Shown: positions 42,796-52,115, counted from the stretch's first letter. The stretch is 64,000 nucleotides of DNA from Desulfuromonadaceae bacterium (GCA_028681335.1 JAQUIT010000009.1:1-64000), one strand, 5' to 3'. The notes: a model not told the origin generated them from the sequence alone. Numbers and translations are program-made.

Positions 42796-43638
42796 TCAAT
42801 ACTCTAGAGGCATCGCCTTAACCTGTCTTGCTGTGAATACAGGACCATCCTTACAGACGTACACATTTCCCACATTGCAACGACCGCATTTACCGAGACC
42901 GCACTTCATCCGGTTTTCCAGTGTCGTATAAACGTGATCATCAGAGAAACCAAGCCTCTCCAATACCGGCAACGTATATTTGATCATGATTGGCGGGCCG
43001 CACAACAGCGCAATTGAATTTTCTGCTGATGGAGCGGTCTCTTCAAGTATTGTCGGTACAAAACCTACCTTGCCACTCCAAGTTGAACTTTCACCGCCTG
43101 GATCCACCGTCTTCACCAGGCGGATATCTGAGCGTTCCTGCCATTCCGCCAACTCCCGTTTATATACCAGGTCGGCTTCGGTGCGTGCCCCGTAGACAAT
43201 GGTAATATCGCCAAACTTGTCGCGTTGATCCAGGCAGTTACATATCAACGTACGCAGTGGTGGCAAGGCGATGCCGCCGGCAACAAAGACGAGGTTCTTG
43301 CCATAAAACTCTTCAATCGGAAATGAATTGCCGTAGGGGCCGCGCACCGCCATGGTATCCCCCAGCTCCAGATTGCGCAAGGACTCCGTTACGCGACCAA
43401 CACCGCGAAAAGTGCATTCTATATAGCCTGCCCGCGTCGGTGCTGAGGCAATACAGAAAGTAACTTCACCGGCGCCAAACACCGAATACTCGGCGAACTG
43501 TCCGGCACGGAAACTAAAACTGTCGCGCACAGCCTCATCTTGAAAGATAAGCCTGAATGTCCGTACGTCGTCAGTTTCATCGATTATGTCTGCAATAGTC
43601 ACAAGGTTCGGCAGATAAATGTTTTCATTCTCACACAT
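42796..43638 (-). CDS. flxA: FlxA-like FAD/NAD(P)-binding oxidoreductase subunit
   Basis: A 280-residue ferredoxin-NADP reductase-like protein: FAD domain with FRAGQFAEYSVFG (about residues 43-55), NAD domain with FVAGGIALPPLRTLI (about 118-132), and a C-terminal 2Fe-2S site in CGLGKCGRCNVGNVYVC (about 249-265). It resembles anaerobic sulfite reductase subunit B and dihydroorotate dehydrogenase electron-transfer subunits. In FlxABCD-HdrABC complexes FlxA takes electrons from NADH. It is the last gene of the operon, about 40 bp after flxB. Confidence 0.88.
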   Translation of the reverse strand: MCENENIYLPNLVTIADIIDETDDVRTFRLIFQDEAVRDSFSFRAGQFAEYSVFGAGEVTFCIASAPTRAGYIECTFRGVGRVTESLRNLELGDTMAVRGPYGNSFPIEEFYGKNLVFVAGGIALPPLRTLICNCLDQRDKFGDITIVYGARTEADLVYKRELAEWQERSDIRLVKTVDPGGESSTWSGKVGFVPTILEETAPSAENSIALLCGPPIMIKYTLPVLERLGFSDDHVYTTLENRMKCGLGKCGRCNVGNVYVCKDGPVFTARQVKAMPLEY

Positions 43639-43677
43639 GGTGTAATCCGTTTTAAGATTATTTTATAACTATTATAA

Positions 43678-44682
43678 TTACTTATGACTTATTTCTTCGA
43701 CAATTGTAGCAATGTCTATTCCTACCGGACAGACGCGGATACATCTGCCGCAGCCGGTACAGAGCGTCTGGCTAAATTTGTCGTCATAGTACTTGAACTT
43801 GTGCATAATGCGGTTGCGATAGCGCTTCGGTTGCAGGTCGCGCGGATTATGGCCGGAAGCGTGATGGGTGAATTTCCAGAAGCCGCAGGCGTCCCAGCTT
43901 TTACGTCGCTGACCTTTCTTTTCGGCGCCTTCGTCGACGATATCAAAACAGTGACAGGCCGGGCAGACAAAAGCACACGCTCCACAACCGACACAGCTGA
44001 TGGCGATGCCGTCCCAGTAACTGTTTTCAAAGTTATTATCAAGCCACGCTTTTACCTTCTTCAGGTCAAACGTTTCGGTGCGGACTTCAGCCAATGGCAG
44101 TGGTTTTGCGCTGGTAGTATCGACAAACAGTTCCTTGTAATTGCTTACAAGATCTTCGCCCTTTTGGCTGTATGTTTCGCAGACATACCCTCCCCCTTCC
44201 AGCGGGGTCAGGAACAGGTCGGACCCTTTCGTGGTGGATGGCGAAAGTCCTACTCCGCTGCAGAAACAGGCGTCATCAGAGCTTGTGCAGGCCAAGCCGA
44301 CGATGGTGGTCTTGCGGCGGCGTTCAAGATAAAACTGATCCTTGTAATCCCAGGAAAAAACCGCATCCAGAACCGGAATTGCAGCGGCATCACAGGGGCG
44401 TACACCGACGAGGACAGTCTCGGGAAACCTTGCCGGATCAACGTCGCTGAGTTTGACATTGAGGCCTACCTTCTCGTAGGACAGGATGTCTTCACAGACC
44501 GGGAAGAAAGCTTCTTTGGCCGAACGGCGCGGCAGCTCCTTCAGGTCCATCTCACCCGAGGCGCTCAACGGCTCGTACAGCGGCGTGCCGGAATTAACAC
44601 GTGGTGCCACGACGCGTTTTCCGGACTTGATCAGCTGTTCCAGAAGAACATTCAGGTTCTGTTCCGAGATAAAATTCTGCAT
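43678..44682 (-). CDS. flxB: FlxB-like 4Fe-4S dicluster subunit
   Basis: A 334-residue iron-sulfur protein. The N-terminal two thirds resemble the anaerobic sulfite reductase A / hydrogenase-associated family (GVRPCDAAAIPVLD, ACTSSDDACFCSGVG). The C-terminus has two 4Fe-4S motifs, CVGCGACAFVCPACHC (about 229-244) and CTGCGRCIRVCPVGID (about 309-324). It passes electrons between FlxA and the Hdr part. AAGGGA precedes its ATG, ten bp after flxC. Confidence 0.85.
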   Translation of the reverse strand: MQNFISEQNLNVLLEQLIKSGKRVVAPRVNSGTPLYEPLSASGEMDLKELPRRSAKEAFFPVCEDILSYEKVGLNVKLSDVDPARFPETVLVGVRPCDAAAIPVLDAVFSWDYKDQFYLERRRKTTIVGLACTSSDDACFCSGVGLSPSTTKGSDLFLTPLEGGGYVCETYSQKGEDLVSNYKELFVDTTSAKPLPLAEVRTETFDLKKVKAWLDNNFENSYWDGIAISCVGCGACAFVCPACHCFDIVDEGAEKKGQRRKSWDACGFWKFTHHASGHNPRDLQPKRYRNRIMHKFKYYDDKFSQTLCTGCGRCIRVCPVGIDIATIVEEISHK

Positions 44683-44691
44683 ACGTTCCCT

Positions 44692-45621
44692 TTATTTAAT
44701 GAAACTTTGATCGTCTTTTTCGGCAAATGAGTTGAGCGGTCCTTTTTCCAGAACCTCCAGACCGGACTCGTAGTCGTAGAGTTCCTTCAGCTCCTTGGCC
44801 ATTTTGCGGTTAAGGAGATTGAGTGGGATGTCCATTGGACAGACACGCTCACACTCGGCGCACCCGGCGCAACGACCGGCCAGGTGCATTGCGCGTACGA
44901 TGTGCCAGGCCGTGTTACCGGATGGTCGCGGAGTTGAATCAACCATCTGCGGTTTGTTGCGATCGCAGAGGCACTGCTCGCAAAAGCAGAAGGGGCAGAC
45001 CTGACGACAGGCGTAACACTTGATGCATTTGGCAAACTGTTCTTTCCAATAGGACCAGCGCTCTGCCGGGGTCAGTGCCTCCAGGCGGGCAATCTCTGCA
45101 CTATACTTTCCCTCAAGCTGCGGCGTCGACGGCACTGTCACGCTCGGGATGAAATCGCAGCCGGTCGGTTGATGAACATCGCATTCACAGCATTTGGGTG
45201 CGATTGTCGCCGTTGTCAGCTCCGTTGCCGGCTGCATTGTCGAACCCAGCACCCCGCTGCAGGGAACACCGATCAGATACAGATCTTCGCGCTTTAGCTG
45301 TGACTCTCCCATAAGCCCTATCAGCGCTTTGAGGTCACATCCTTTGACGACAATGCCGATCTTCCCACCTTTGTGAATATCTTTTTTGGCTTTGGTAAGA
45401 TAGACGGCCAGATTGTTGACGCAGGCTGCTGTAAAGATAAGTTTATCGGCAGCAACTGCGTCGGTGGCGATGACTGGCCGGGCAGAACCTTTGCGGCGGG
45501 AGGCGGCGTAGCCAATTACAGCAGTCACCTGTCCTTCGGAAAGTATGCGCTGCGCCTCGACACGAATGGCCTCGGTGACGGCTGTGTATATGGATGTATC
45601 AAGAGCTGCGTGATTGTTCAT
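44692..45621 (-). CDS. flxC: FlxC-like 4Fe-4S subunit
   Basis: A 309-residue protein. The N-terminal part matches coenzyme F420 hydrogenase/dehydrogenase beta-like proteins (GCDLKALIGLMGESQL, CCECDVHQPTGCDF). Cys-rich clusters follow: CIKCYACRQVCPFCFCEQCLC (about 196-216) and CAGCAECERVCPMDIP (about 252-267). It likely relays electrons inside the Flx-Hdr complex. An AGGATCC spacer precedes the ATG, and the preceding flxD stop is ten bases upstream. Confidence 0.82.
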   Translation of the reverse strand: MNNHAALDTSIYTAVTEAIRVEAQRILSEGQVTAVIGYAASRRKGSARPVIATDAVAADKLIFTAACVNNLAVYLTKAKKDIHKGGKIGIVVKGCDLKALIGLMGESQLKREDLYLIGVPCSGVLGSTMQPATELTTATIAPKCCECDVHQPTGCDFIPSVTVPSTPQLEGKYSAEIARLEALTPAERWSYWKEQFAKCIKCYACRQVCPFCFCEQCLCDRNKPQMVDSTPRPSGNTAWHIVRAMHLAGRCAGCAECERVCPMDIPLNLLNRKMAKELKELYDYESGLEVLEKGPLNSFAEKDDQSFIK

Positions 45622-45631
45622 GTGGATCCTG

Positions 45632-46129
45632 TCAGATGGCGTTATACGCTTCTTTCAATTCTGGCGTGTCGATAGCTCCGGACCACTGTTCTTCCAGCGC
45701 CAGCTCCTTAAATTCTACCATTGGCCCCATCGTCCGTACTTTTTCCGTCAAATCAGTCACAACTTCTACCCATTTGCCCCCTTCTGCGGCAGAGACCCAG
45801 GAAAACTGGAGGCGGTTCAGGTCAACACCTATAAATTCGAGCAGTTTGCGGAAGGCGGCAAATCTTCGCCGGGCATGAAAATTACCGGCGATGTAATGGC
45901 AGTCGCCGGGATGGCAGCCGGAGACGAGCACTCCGTCAGCCCCCTGCTGGAAAGCCTTCAGGATGAAAACCGGGTCAATGCGCCCGGTACAGGGAAACTT
46001 GAGCACCCTGACGTTAGATGGGTACTGCATGCGGCTGGTTCCAGCCAGGTCCGCCCCGGCGTAGGTGCACCAGGTACAGACAAAAGCGATAATCTTTGGT
46101 TCGAAGTCTTGTTGAGTCCTGTTGTCCAT
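45632..46129 (-). CDS. flxD: FlxD/MvhD-like [2Fe-2S] subunit
   Basis: A 165-residue MvhD-family protein with the family Cys pattern: FVCTWCTYAGADLAG (about residues 15-29), VLKFPCTGRIDP (about 43-54) and VSGCHPGDCHYIAGN (about 71-85). MvhD links a donor module to HdrA in electron-bifurcating heterodisulfide reductases. Here it bridges FlxABC and HdrABC. The small lipoprotein gene precedes it with a three-base gap, an unusual interruption. Confidence 0.93.
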   Translation of the reverse strand: MDNRTQQDFEPKIIAFVCTWCTYAGADLAGTSRMQYPSNVRVLKFPCTGRIDPVFILKAFQQGADGVLVSGCHPGDCHYIAGNFHARRRFAAFRKLLEFIGVDLNRLQFSWVSAAEGGKWVEVVTDLTEKVRTMGPMVEFKELALEEQWSGAIDTPELKEAYNAI

Positions 46130-46132
46130 AGG

Positions 46133-46327
46133 TTAGCGATTCCGTTCCGATTCATACTGTTGATAATTCATTGGTTCAGGTTTCCCCGCCCTCTCTGCCG
46201 GTGTTGTCTGCAGCTGATCCCGTGTCTGAACGCCATCGTAAACTGCCCTTGAAAAATTGTAGTTTGAGCAGCCGCTGCAAATGAACATCGTCAGTAACAA
46301 CGCCGTTAAAAGGAGCCTGGCAAGCAT
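46133..46327 (-). CDS. Small lipoprotein encoded within the hdr-flx operon
   Basis: About 64 residues from ATG 46327, which has AGGAGG nine bases upstream; a longer frame to 46354 is less likely. The N-terminus is a hydrophobic LLLTALLLTMFI stretch ending in CSGC, a lipobox with an atypical Cys at -3. The mature part is short, polar and charged (YNFSRAVYDGV... ending YESERNR). A secreted lipoprotein is unexpected between cytosolic hdrA and flxD, since neither can reach it. It might be a chance insertion or help membrane attachment. I do not recognise the family. Confidence 0.65.
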   Translation of the reverse strand: MLARLLLTALLLTMFICSGCSNYNFSRAVYDGVQTRDQLQTTPAERAGKPEPMNYQQYESERNR

Positions 46328-46340
46328 TTCTCTATCCTCC

Positions 46341-48338
46341 TCATAGTGCCTCAATCATGGCAACAATCTGCTCATCGGTATAACCATCGAGCTCTACACA
46401 CTTTGACGGGCAGGTTGCCTGGCAGGTTCCGCAACCGGCGCAAACTCCCGGGTTGACATAGGCAACGATCTTGACCAGATTTCCCTGGCGATCCCTGATC
46501 TCTTTTTCTTCAACGGCTCCATAGGCACAGACTTTTTTGCAGGCAAAGCACCCTACGCAGCCAGCTTCACGCACCCGGGCTACAACCGGTTCCCGCTCAA
46601 GCTTGTCCTTGGAGAAAAGCGTCATGACCTTGGCTGCTGCTGCAGAAGCCTGTGAAACTGTCTCGGGGATATCCTTGGGGCCTTGACAGGCACCGGCAAG
46701 GTAGATCCCGGCCGTGGCACACTCCACCGGTCGCAGCTTGGCGTGGGCTTCGGAGTAGAAATTGTATTTGTCATAGGAGATCCCCAACTTCTGGGCCAGG
46801 GTGTCGGCGCCTTTCTGGGGTTGAATGGCGGTAGCCAAAACAACCATATCGGCTTCAATCTCGACCTGAACACCGACGGCAATATCACTTCCCATGACGA
46901 CGATCTTATCGCCTTTCTGGTAAAGACGGGAAACCATGCCACGGATGTAGACCGCCTCCTCCTCCTCGATTGATCTTCGCCAGAATTCATCGTAGCTCTT
47001 GCCCGGGGTGCGGGCGTCCATGAAGAAGACATACGCCTGACCATCATGCACCTTGTGGTGATACAGCATGGTGTGCTTGGCGGTGTACATGCAGCAGACT
47101 TTGGAGCAGTAGGAAATCCCTTTTTCGCGGGCGCGGGAGCCGACGCACTGGATGAAGACAATCTGTTTCGGTTCCTTGCCGTCGGAGGGGCGCAGGATCT
47201 TGCCGCCGGTCGGGCCGGAGGCGCTTGCCAGGCGTTCGAAGGTCATGCCGTCTATGACATCGGGAATCTTGCCGTGGCCAAATTCGCCATAACCCTTGAT
47301 GGCGGAGCCCTTTGGTTTTTCATTTATTGAGTAGAGGTCAAAGCCGGTGGCGACCACGATCGCTCCAACCGCTTCGACGACCAGACGGTCCTGCTGTTCG
47401 AAATCAACGGCGCCAGGGCCGCAGACCTTTTGGCAAACGCCGCATTTTCCGCTTTTAAACCAGGTGCAGTTGTCACGGTCGATGACCGGTGTGTTGGGCA
47501 CCGCCTGGGGAAAGGGGACGTAAATGGCGCTGCGCATGCCAATGTTTTGGTCAAACCTGTTAGGAATCTTTTTCTGGGGGCATTTGGTCATGCAGACGCC
47601 ACAGCCGGTGCATTTATCCTCATCGACCGAGCGGGCCTTTTTCTTGATCGTAACCTGGAAGTTGCCGATATACCCTTCGACCAGTTCGATCTCGGAGTAA
47701 GTGTAGAGCTTGATCTTGGGATGGTTGGCGACGTCGACCATCTTGGGGGTCATGATGCACTGGGAACAGTCGAGCGTCGGGAAGGTTTCGGACAGCTGGG
47801 CCATGTGTCCGCCGATGGAGGGTTCCCGCTCGACCAAGATTACCTCGTGGCCGCAATCCGCAATATCGAGGGCGGCCTGAATGCCGGCAATGCCGCCGCC
47901 AATAACCAGAGAGCGCTTCGTAACCGGCACCGTGATGGCCGCCAGGACGCGGTTCTTCTTGACCCGCTCGACCATCATGCCGACGATATCAATCGCCTTG
48001 ACGGTGGCTTCTTCCCTGTCTTCGTGAACCCAGGAACAGTGTTCGCGAATGTTGGCCATCTCACAGAGGAAGGGGTTCAGTCCCGCCACCTCAACTGCCT
48101 TGCGGAATGTTTTTTCATGCATGCGCGGCGAACAGGCGGCTACCACGACGTGAGTCAGGCGCTGCTCCTGGATTGCCTTCTTGAGCAGAGTTTGGCCGGG
48201 ATCGGAGCACATATATTTATAGTCGGTTGAGAAGGCCACGCCCGGATGCCTGCCGATCTCGGCCGCAACACGCTCGACATCGACGGTTCTTGATATGTTT
48301 TCGCCGCAGTGGCAGATAAATACGCCTATTCGTGACAT
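46341..48338 (-). CDS. hdrA: HdrA-like flavoprotein, electron-bifurcating heterodisulfide reductase subunit
   Basis: A 665-residue HdrA. It starts with a VFICHCGENISRTVDV motif. The FAD site is SLVIGGGIAGIQAALDIADCGHEVILVEREPSIGGHMAQLS (about residues 127-167, given as function region). Central and C-terminal 4Fe-4S motifs are CTGCGVCMTKCPQKK (about 242-256), CVGCFACKKVCAYG (about 590-603) and CAGCGTCQATCPSKC (about 631-645). HdrA bifurcates electrons at its FAD between a low-potential ferredoxin and HdrBC. Start ATG lies two bases beyond the hdrB stop. Confidence 0.95.
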   Translation of the reverse strand: MSRIGVFICHCGENISRTVDVERVAAEIGRHPGVAFSTDYKYMCSDPGQTLLKKAIQEQRLTHVVVAACSPRMHEKTFRKAVEVAGLNPFLCEMANIREHCSWVHEDREEATVKAIDIVGMMVERVKKNRVLAAITVPVTKRSLVIGGGIAGIQAALDIADCGHEVILVEREPSIGGHMAQLSETFPTLDCSQCIMTPKMVDVANHPKIKLYTYSEIELVEGYIGNFQVTIKKKARSVDEDKCTGCGVCMTKCPQKKIPNRFDQNIGMRSAIYVPFPQAVPNTPVIDRDNCTWFKSGKCGVCQKVCGPGAVDFEQQDRLVVEAVGAIVVATGFDLYSINEKPKGSAIKGYGEFGHGKIPDVIDGMTFERLASASGPTGGKILRPSDGKEPKQIVFIQCVGSRAREKGISYCSKVCCMYTAKHTMLYHHKVHDGQAYVFFMDARTPGKSYDEFWRRSIEEEEAVYIRGMVSRLYQKGDKIVVMGSDIAVGVQVEIEADMVVLATAIQPQKGADTLAQKLGISYDKYNFYSEAHAKLRPVECATAGIYLAGACQGPKDIPETVSQASAAAAKVMTLFSKDKLEREPVVARVREAGCVGCFACKKVCAYGAVEEKEIRDRQGNLVKIVAYVNPGVCAGCGTCQATCPSKCVELDGYTDEQIVAMIEAL

Positions 48339-48339
48339 G

Positions 48340-49221
48340 CTACAGTAACCCCTTCTCTTTCAGCAGCGGCAACGGATTGACAATCATCGCGTCCAGTCCG
48401 AGTTTGTCTGCACCAAGGCCAACGGAAAGACCAACCAGTTGTGTCAGATAGAAGACCGGCAGGTTGTAGTCGGCTTTGTAGACCCCCTCAATCTCCTTCT
48501 GGCGGATATCAAGGTTGCCGTGACACAGTGGGCAGCCAACCATGATGCAATCGGCACCGGCATCCTTGGCCGACTCGAGAATAGCGTTGGTAAGCTGGAT
48601 AACGACACCGGGACGGGAAAGGGTAAAGTTGGCGCCGCAGCATTCAAGACGGTGGGTCCAGGCAACAGTCTCTGCTCCGGCAGCTTCAACAACCTGTTCC
48701 ATGATAGTGGGAGCCTCGGCGCAGTCAAGATTCGGCACATCAGGCGGACGGGTCAGGAGGCAGCCGTAGTAACAGGCAACCTTAAGCCCAGACAGCGGCT
48801 TTTTCACAGCTGCCGCCAAACGCTCCAAACCAAGATCACGGGCGAGGATATCAAGCAGGTGTTTGACTTTGCCATCAAGCTTCAGCGGCGCATCAATCGC
48901 CTTTTCCACCTGTTTACGCTTGGTCATGTTCTCTTCAAGGGTGTGCTGAGTGAACTTGAGCCGGGAAAAACAGGCAGCGCAGGCTACTGCCAGATCACCT
49001 TCGACCTTGTCTGCCAGCTCAAGGTTTTTGGCACAGAGCGACAGCGATAACAGCTCATCGACATTGTGAGCCGGAGTCGCGCCACAACAGAACCAGTCCG
49101 GCACTTCGGTCAAACCAATGTTGAGAGTTTTGAACAGTTCACGGGTGGAGAGATCGTATTCACTTGCAGAAGCGTGCAGCGAGCAGCCGGGGTAGTAGGA
49201 GTAGTTGAGTTTTTTGTTCAT
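48340..49221 (-). CDS. hdrB: HdrB-like CCG-domain subunit
   Basis: A 293-residue protein beginning YYPGCSLHASASEYD. It has two Cys-rich CCG domains, one with WFCCGATPAH (about 43-52) and VACAACFSRL (about 79-88), the other with YYGCLLTRP (about 153-161) and LECCGANFTLS (about 198-208) plus VGCPLCHGNLD. HdrB carries the non-cubane 4Fe-4S clusters that reduce a disulfide. The acceptor is unknown; bacterial Flx-Hdr systems do not use CoM-CoB, and DsrC-like proteins have been proposed. AGGGT precedes the ATG. Confidence 0.95.
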   Translation of the reverse strand: MNKKLNYSYYPGCSLHASASEYDLSTRELFKTLNIGLTEVPDWFCCGATPAHNVDELLSLSLCAKNLELADKVEGDLAVACAACFSRLKFTQHTLEENMTKRKQVEKAIDAPLKLDGKVKHLLDILARDLGLERLAAAVKKPLSGLKVACYYGCLLTRPPDVPNLDCAEAPTIMEQVVEAAGAETVAWTHRLECCGANFTLSRPGVVIQLTNAILESAKDAGADCIMVGCPLCHGNLDIRQKEIEGVYKADYNLPVFYLTQLVGLSVGLGADKLGLDAMIVNPLPLLKEKGLL

Positions 49222-49255
49222 TTATTTACCCTGTTGTAAATTCAAAATATATGAC

Positions 49256-49846
49256 TTACAGCGCTTCCCCTTTAGCCCGTATTTCTGCGATGCGGGTAAA
49301 GATTTTTTCAATTTCCGGTAGATTTTTATTCTTGCTGTGGAACATCTTCAGTTTGCCTTTGGCAATAAGCTTGGGTCCCAGCATCAGGTCTTTAAGGAAC
49401 TGACCGGACTTGACATTGAATACAGCTGCCAGTCTCATCTCGTACTGACGGCCATACGTACGGATATTCTGCAGAAAAAGCTTGTTGGCAAGCTGGACAT
49501 AGCCTTCTTTGGATGGGCCGTGTGCATCCCAGGAAAGTTTGCGCAGTGCATCCATTATCGAAGCAAGGTGGACCTTGTTGGGGCAGCGTGTAGAACATGT
49601 TTCGCACGACGCACAGTACCAGATTGAACGTCCTTCAAGAACCCGGCGCCACTGTCCCAGCTGCAAAAGCCGTACGACACGGTTTGGCGGGTGCTCCATG
49701 AAGGTCGCCATCGGGCAACCTGCAGAGCATTTGCCACACTGGAAACAGCGTCGCACCGATGTGTCGGCAAGCGCCTCAACCTTGCGGACAAAATCGATGT
49801 CCATCGTTTCCTGCGAGATGATCATTTTTTTCTTTTTCATGCACAT
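49256..49846 (-). CDS. hdrC: HdrC-like 4Fe-4S subunit
   Basis: A 196-residue protein with two 4Fe-4S motifs, CFQCGKCSAGCPMA (about residues 35-48) and CASCETCSTRCPNKVHL (about 77-93), separated by the RVVRLLQLGQWRRVL helix typical of HdrC. It passes electrons from HdrA to HdrB. It is the first gene of the operon hdrC-hdrB-hdrA-lipoprotein-flxD-flxC-flxB-flxA. Two in-frame ATGs (49846 and 49840) exist, neither with a strong ribosome site. No clear promoter was identified upstream. Confidence 0.95.
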   Translation of the reverse strand: MCMKKKKMIISQETMDIDFVRKVEALADTSVRRCFQCGKCSAGCPMATFMEHPPNRVVRLLQLGQWRRVLEGRSIWYCASCETCSTRCPNKVHLASIMDALRKLSWDAHGPSKEGYVQLANKLFLQNIRTYGRQYEMRLAAVFNVKSGQFLKDLMLGPKLIAKGKLKMFHSKNKNLPEIEKIFTRIAEIRAKGEAL

Positions 49847-50079
49847 ATCCGTTTAGCTAAAATAAAATATAATTGGACATTTATGGCAGTTAATAACACT
49901 GGTTTAAAACAAAAACCCTTATACACAGCCTCATTGTTCAATCTCTATACAATTGGTTGGCAAAATGCAAGGCAATTTTTACACACCAGTTTTTTTTAGG
50001 ATTAGTCAAAACTAGTCATACCAACGAGGTGCACCGTGTGTACCCTGTTTTGTATGGAGGCGGGAAAAGAAATATCTGT

Positions 50080-50125
50080 GTGACGCTCACCCTTGAATTT
50101 GAGACTGTTTTAGTGTGAGCGTCAC
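50080..50125. terminator. Inverted repeat downstream of the lipoprotein gene
   Basis: Perfect 11-base arms GTGACGCTCAC (50080-50090) and GTGAGCGTCAC (50115-50125) around a 24-base loop. The loop is long for a classical terminator and contains only a short T-run. It lies 10-55 bases beyond the stop of the minus-strand lipoprotein gene, so it may be a terminator-like stem or an operator half-site pair. Confidence 0.4.
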
Positions 50126-50134
50126 GTAGCAGTT

Positions 50135-50857
50135 TTATATGGTTTTTTTCAGCACTCTTTCCGTCTCGATCTGGCGAAAAATATCGTGTAGCGACTCTTC
50201 ATATATTTCTTCACGCACTCCCTCTATCGGATAGAACGGGTAGGCAAAAATCAGAAGGGTCTGCATCCAGTTATCGAGGGTAGCTTTTCGCTGATAGGTT
50301 CCAGCAAGTTTGCCGTTTTTGTCGGTAAGGTTGGCTGTAATAGTATATTCCCACGTGTACGGCATCGGAATCAGAGTCAAGCTGAGGAGACTAATGGTCC
50401 CGCTTAGGCATTGCTGCTTGAAAGATGACTCCTCGAAAAAATCAACCTTGAGCGTGAAATCGTGTTCACTCCTGAGCTTATCGAATTCCTGGCGACGCTT
50501 GGGGTTGCTGACATCGCTCGGTGCCTCGGTAAAGGTGACGTAGCTGGAAATATTGCTTATCTCGACCAGAGCATCCCTGAAAAGATTGTCGAAATCATTA
50601 ACCCCTTGGGCCTGCAACTTAGGTATGGAGTCAAAACCATGCTCCTGAGTCAGGTGCCGGAACTGGAAAAACACACTTACCCTCTCAGCCCCGATATTCT
50701 TCTCTGGCGATTGGCTGAATTTCCCTGCCACCTGAGACCGTGAGGCGGCGCAACCTGCAAGTAGGGAAATCAGTAGCAGAGTCAAGACAAACCTGGCAAC
50801 ATTCACTACAAAAGTATGACAGCATTTAGTCCCCGATAAATTTTTGTCTCTTTGCAT
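50135..50857 (-). CDS. Lipoprotein of unknown function
   Basis: A 240-residue protein. A basic N-terminal extension (about 20 residues) precedes a hydrophobic segment ending in LLAGCAAS, a canonical lipobox with Cys at about residue 37. The mature part has no enzyme motif I recognise; it is beta-rich with a hydrophobic SLLSLTLIPMPYTW stretch and YPFYPIEGVREEIYEES near the C-terminus. The pattern resembles lipoproteins that assemble with outer-membrane complexes. The start may lie further in, since 18 residues before the hydrophobic core is long. Confidence 0.7.
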   Translation of the reverse strand: MQRDKNLSGTKCCHTFVVNVARFVLTLLLISLLAGCAASRSQVAGKFSQSPEKNIGAERVSVFFQFRHLTQEHGFDSIPKLQAQGVNDFDNLFRDALVEISNISSYVTFTEAPSDVSNPKRRQEFDKLRSEHDFTLKVDFFEESSFKQQCLSGTISLLSLTLIPMPYTWEYTITANLTDKNGKLAGTYQRKATLDNWMQTLLIFAYPFYPIEGVREEIYEESLHDIFRQIETERVLKKTI

Positions 50858-51089
50858 TGTGCACCTCCCTCACTATGTTTGCCAACTGCTCTATTGTATC
50901 ACCAACAGCAAAAATTGCATTACTTGACACCCATTCCAGATGGAAAACAAAAAAATCAGACATCAAAAGTGGAAAACCGGTCTTGCATGGCATGCGGAAA
51001 ATGTTCTATACTTCGCAACTTAGCCCGCAGAGAGGCAATCTGCCTGCTGTTATTGCTACTTATTCAACACTTGATTGGAGATAATAGTT

Positions 51090-52115
51090 ATGAATCCACG
51101 ATTACCCGCTGAATGGGAAATTCAAGACGGTGTGCTGATGGCATGGCCACATGAAGGAACCGACTGGGCATATATGCTTGACGATATCCGCCCGGTGTTT
51201 GCCGATATCATTAAAAACATTACCCGTTTTGAGCGGGTGCTACTGACGGCACCGCATGCCGCCTCTGTAGCTGACTACCTGACTAATGCCGGTGTAGAAC
51301 TGGCAATGGTAACCATCTGCGAAATACCCAGCAATGATACCTGGGCGCGTGATTTTGGCCCCATCACCGTTATCTACAACAACAAGCCGGTTCTAATGGA
51401 TTTCGGCTTCAACGGCTGGGGACTCAAGTTTCCGGCTCATTTTGATAACCTGATTTCGAAACGCCTCAAACAGCAAGGGGTGCTGCTCCCAAACCTTAAC
51501 ACGATAGGCCTGGTCATGGAGGGTGGCAGTATTGAAAGTGACGGTCTCGGTACAATCCTGACAACGTCTGAATGCCTGCTTTCGCCGAACCGCAATCCCC
51601 AGCTGGACAGGAGTGAAATAGAACAGGCACTCGCCTCACTTGTCGGGGCAAAACGCGTACTCTGGCTGAACAATGGCTGGCTGGCGGGAGACGACACAGA
51701 CTCTCATGTCGACACTCTGGCCCGTATTTGCCCTGATAACACCATAGTATATCAGGCATGCGACCACCCACTTGACGAGCATTACGAGACGCTAAAACTG
51801 ATGGAAGGTGAATTGAAGACATTCACCGCACCAGACGGCTCCCCCTATCGCTTGATCCCCCTCCCCTTACCCAAAGCCCGCTTTGATGAGCAGGCTCACC
51901 GGCTTCCGGCGACCTACGCCAACTTCCTGATTATTAACGGAGCGGTGCTTGTACCGACCTATAGTGACCCGGAGAATGACCGTACGGCTCTTGACTGCAT
52001 TGCCAAGGCGTTTCCCGGGCGCGAAATAGTTGCCGTTGACTGCCTGCCGCTTCTTGAACAGCACGGCTCACTCCACTGTGTGACCATGCAGCTACCGCAG
52101 GGAGTGCTTGCATGA
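51090..52115 (+). CDS. aguA: Agmatine deiminase
   Basis: About 341 residues from ATG 51090 with GGAG upstream; a start at 51075 is possible. Family motifs include PAEWEIQDGVLMAWPHEGTDW at the N-terminus, IPSNDTWARDFGPI (about residues 84-97), MEGGSIESDG (about 146-155) and the terminal catalytic Cys in SLHCVTMQLPQG. It hydrolyses agmatine to N-carbamoylputrescine and ammonia. The stop overlaps the aguB start (ATGA), so the two enzymes are coupled. Confidence 0.94.
   Translation: MNPRLPAEWEIQDGVLMAWPHEGTDWAYMLDDIRPVFADIIKNITRFERVLLTAPHAASVADYLTNAGVELAMVTICEIPSNDTWARDFGPITVIYNNKPVLMDFGFNGWGLKFPAHFDNLISKRLKQQGVLLPNLNTIGLVMEGGSIESDGLGTILTTSECLLSPNRNPQLDRSEIEQALASLVGAKRVLWLNNGWLAGDDTDSHVDTLARICPDNTIVYQACDHPLDEHYETLKLMEGELKTFTAPDGSPYRLIPLPLPKARFDEQAHRLPATYANFLIINGAVLVPTYSDPENDRTALDCIAKAFPGREIVAVDCLPLLEQHGSLHCVTMQLPQGVLA

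Noticed and set aside
43684..44730. A 348-codon plus-strand frame opposite flxB
   Set aside because: The opposite strand encodes two unmistakable 4Fe-4S motifs; the antisense product has no domain pattern.
47430..48230. A 266-codon plus-strand frame opposite hdrA
   Set aside because: hdrA is well supported by FAD and 4Fe-4S motifs on the other strand; no motif or ribosome site supports this one.
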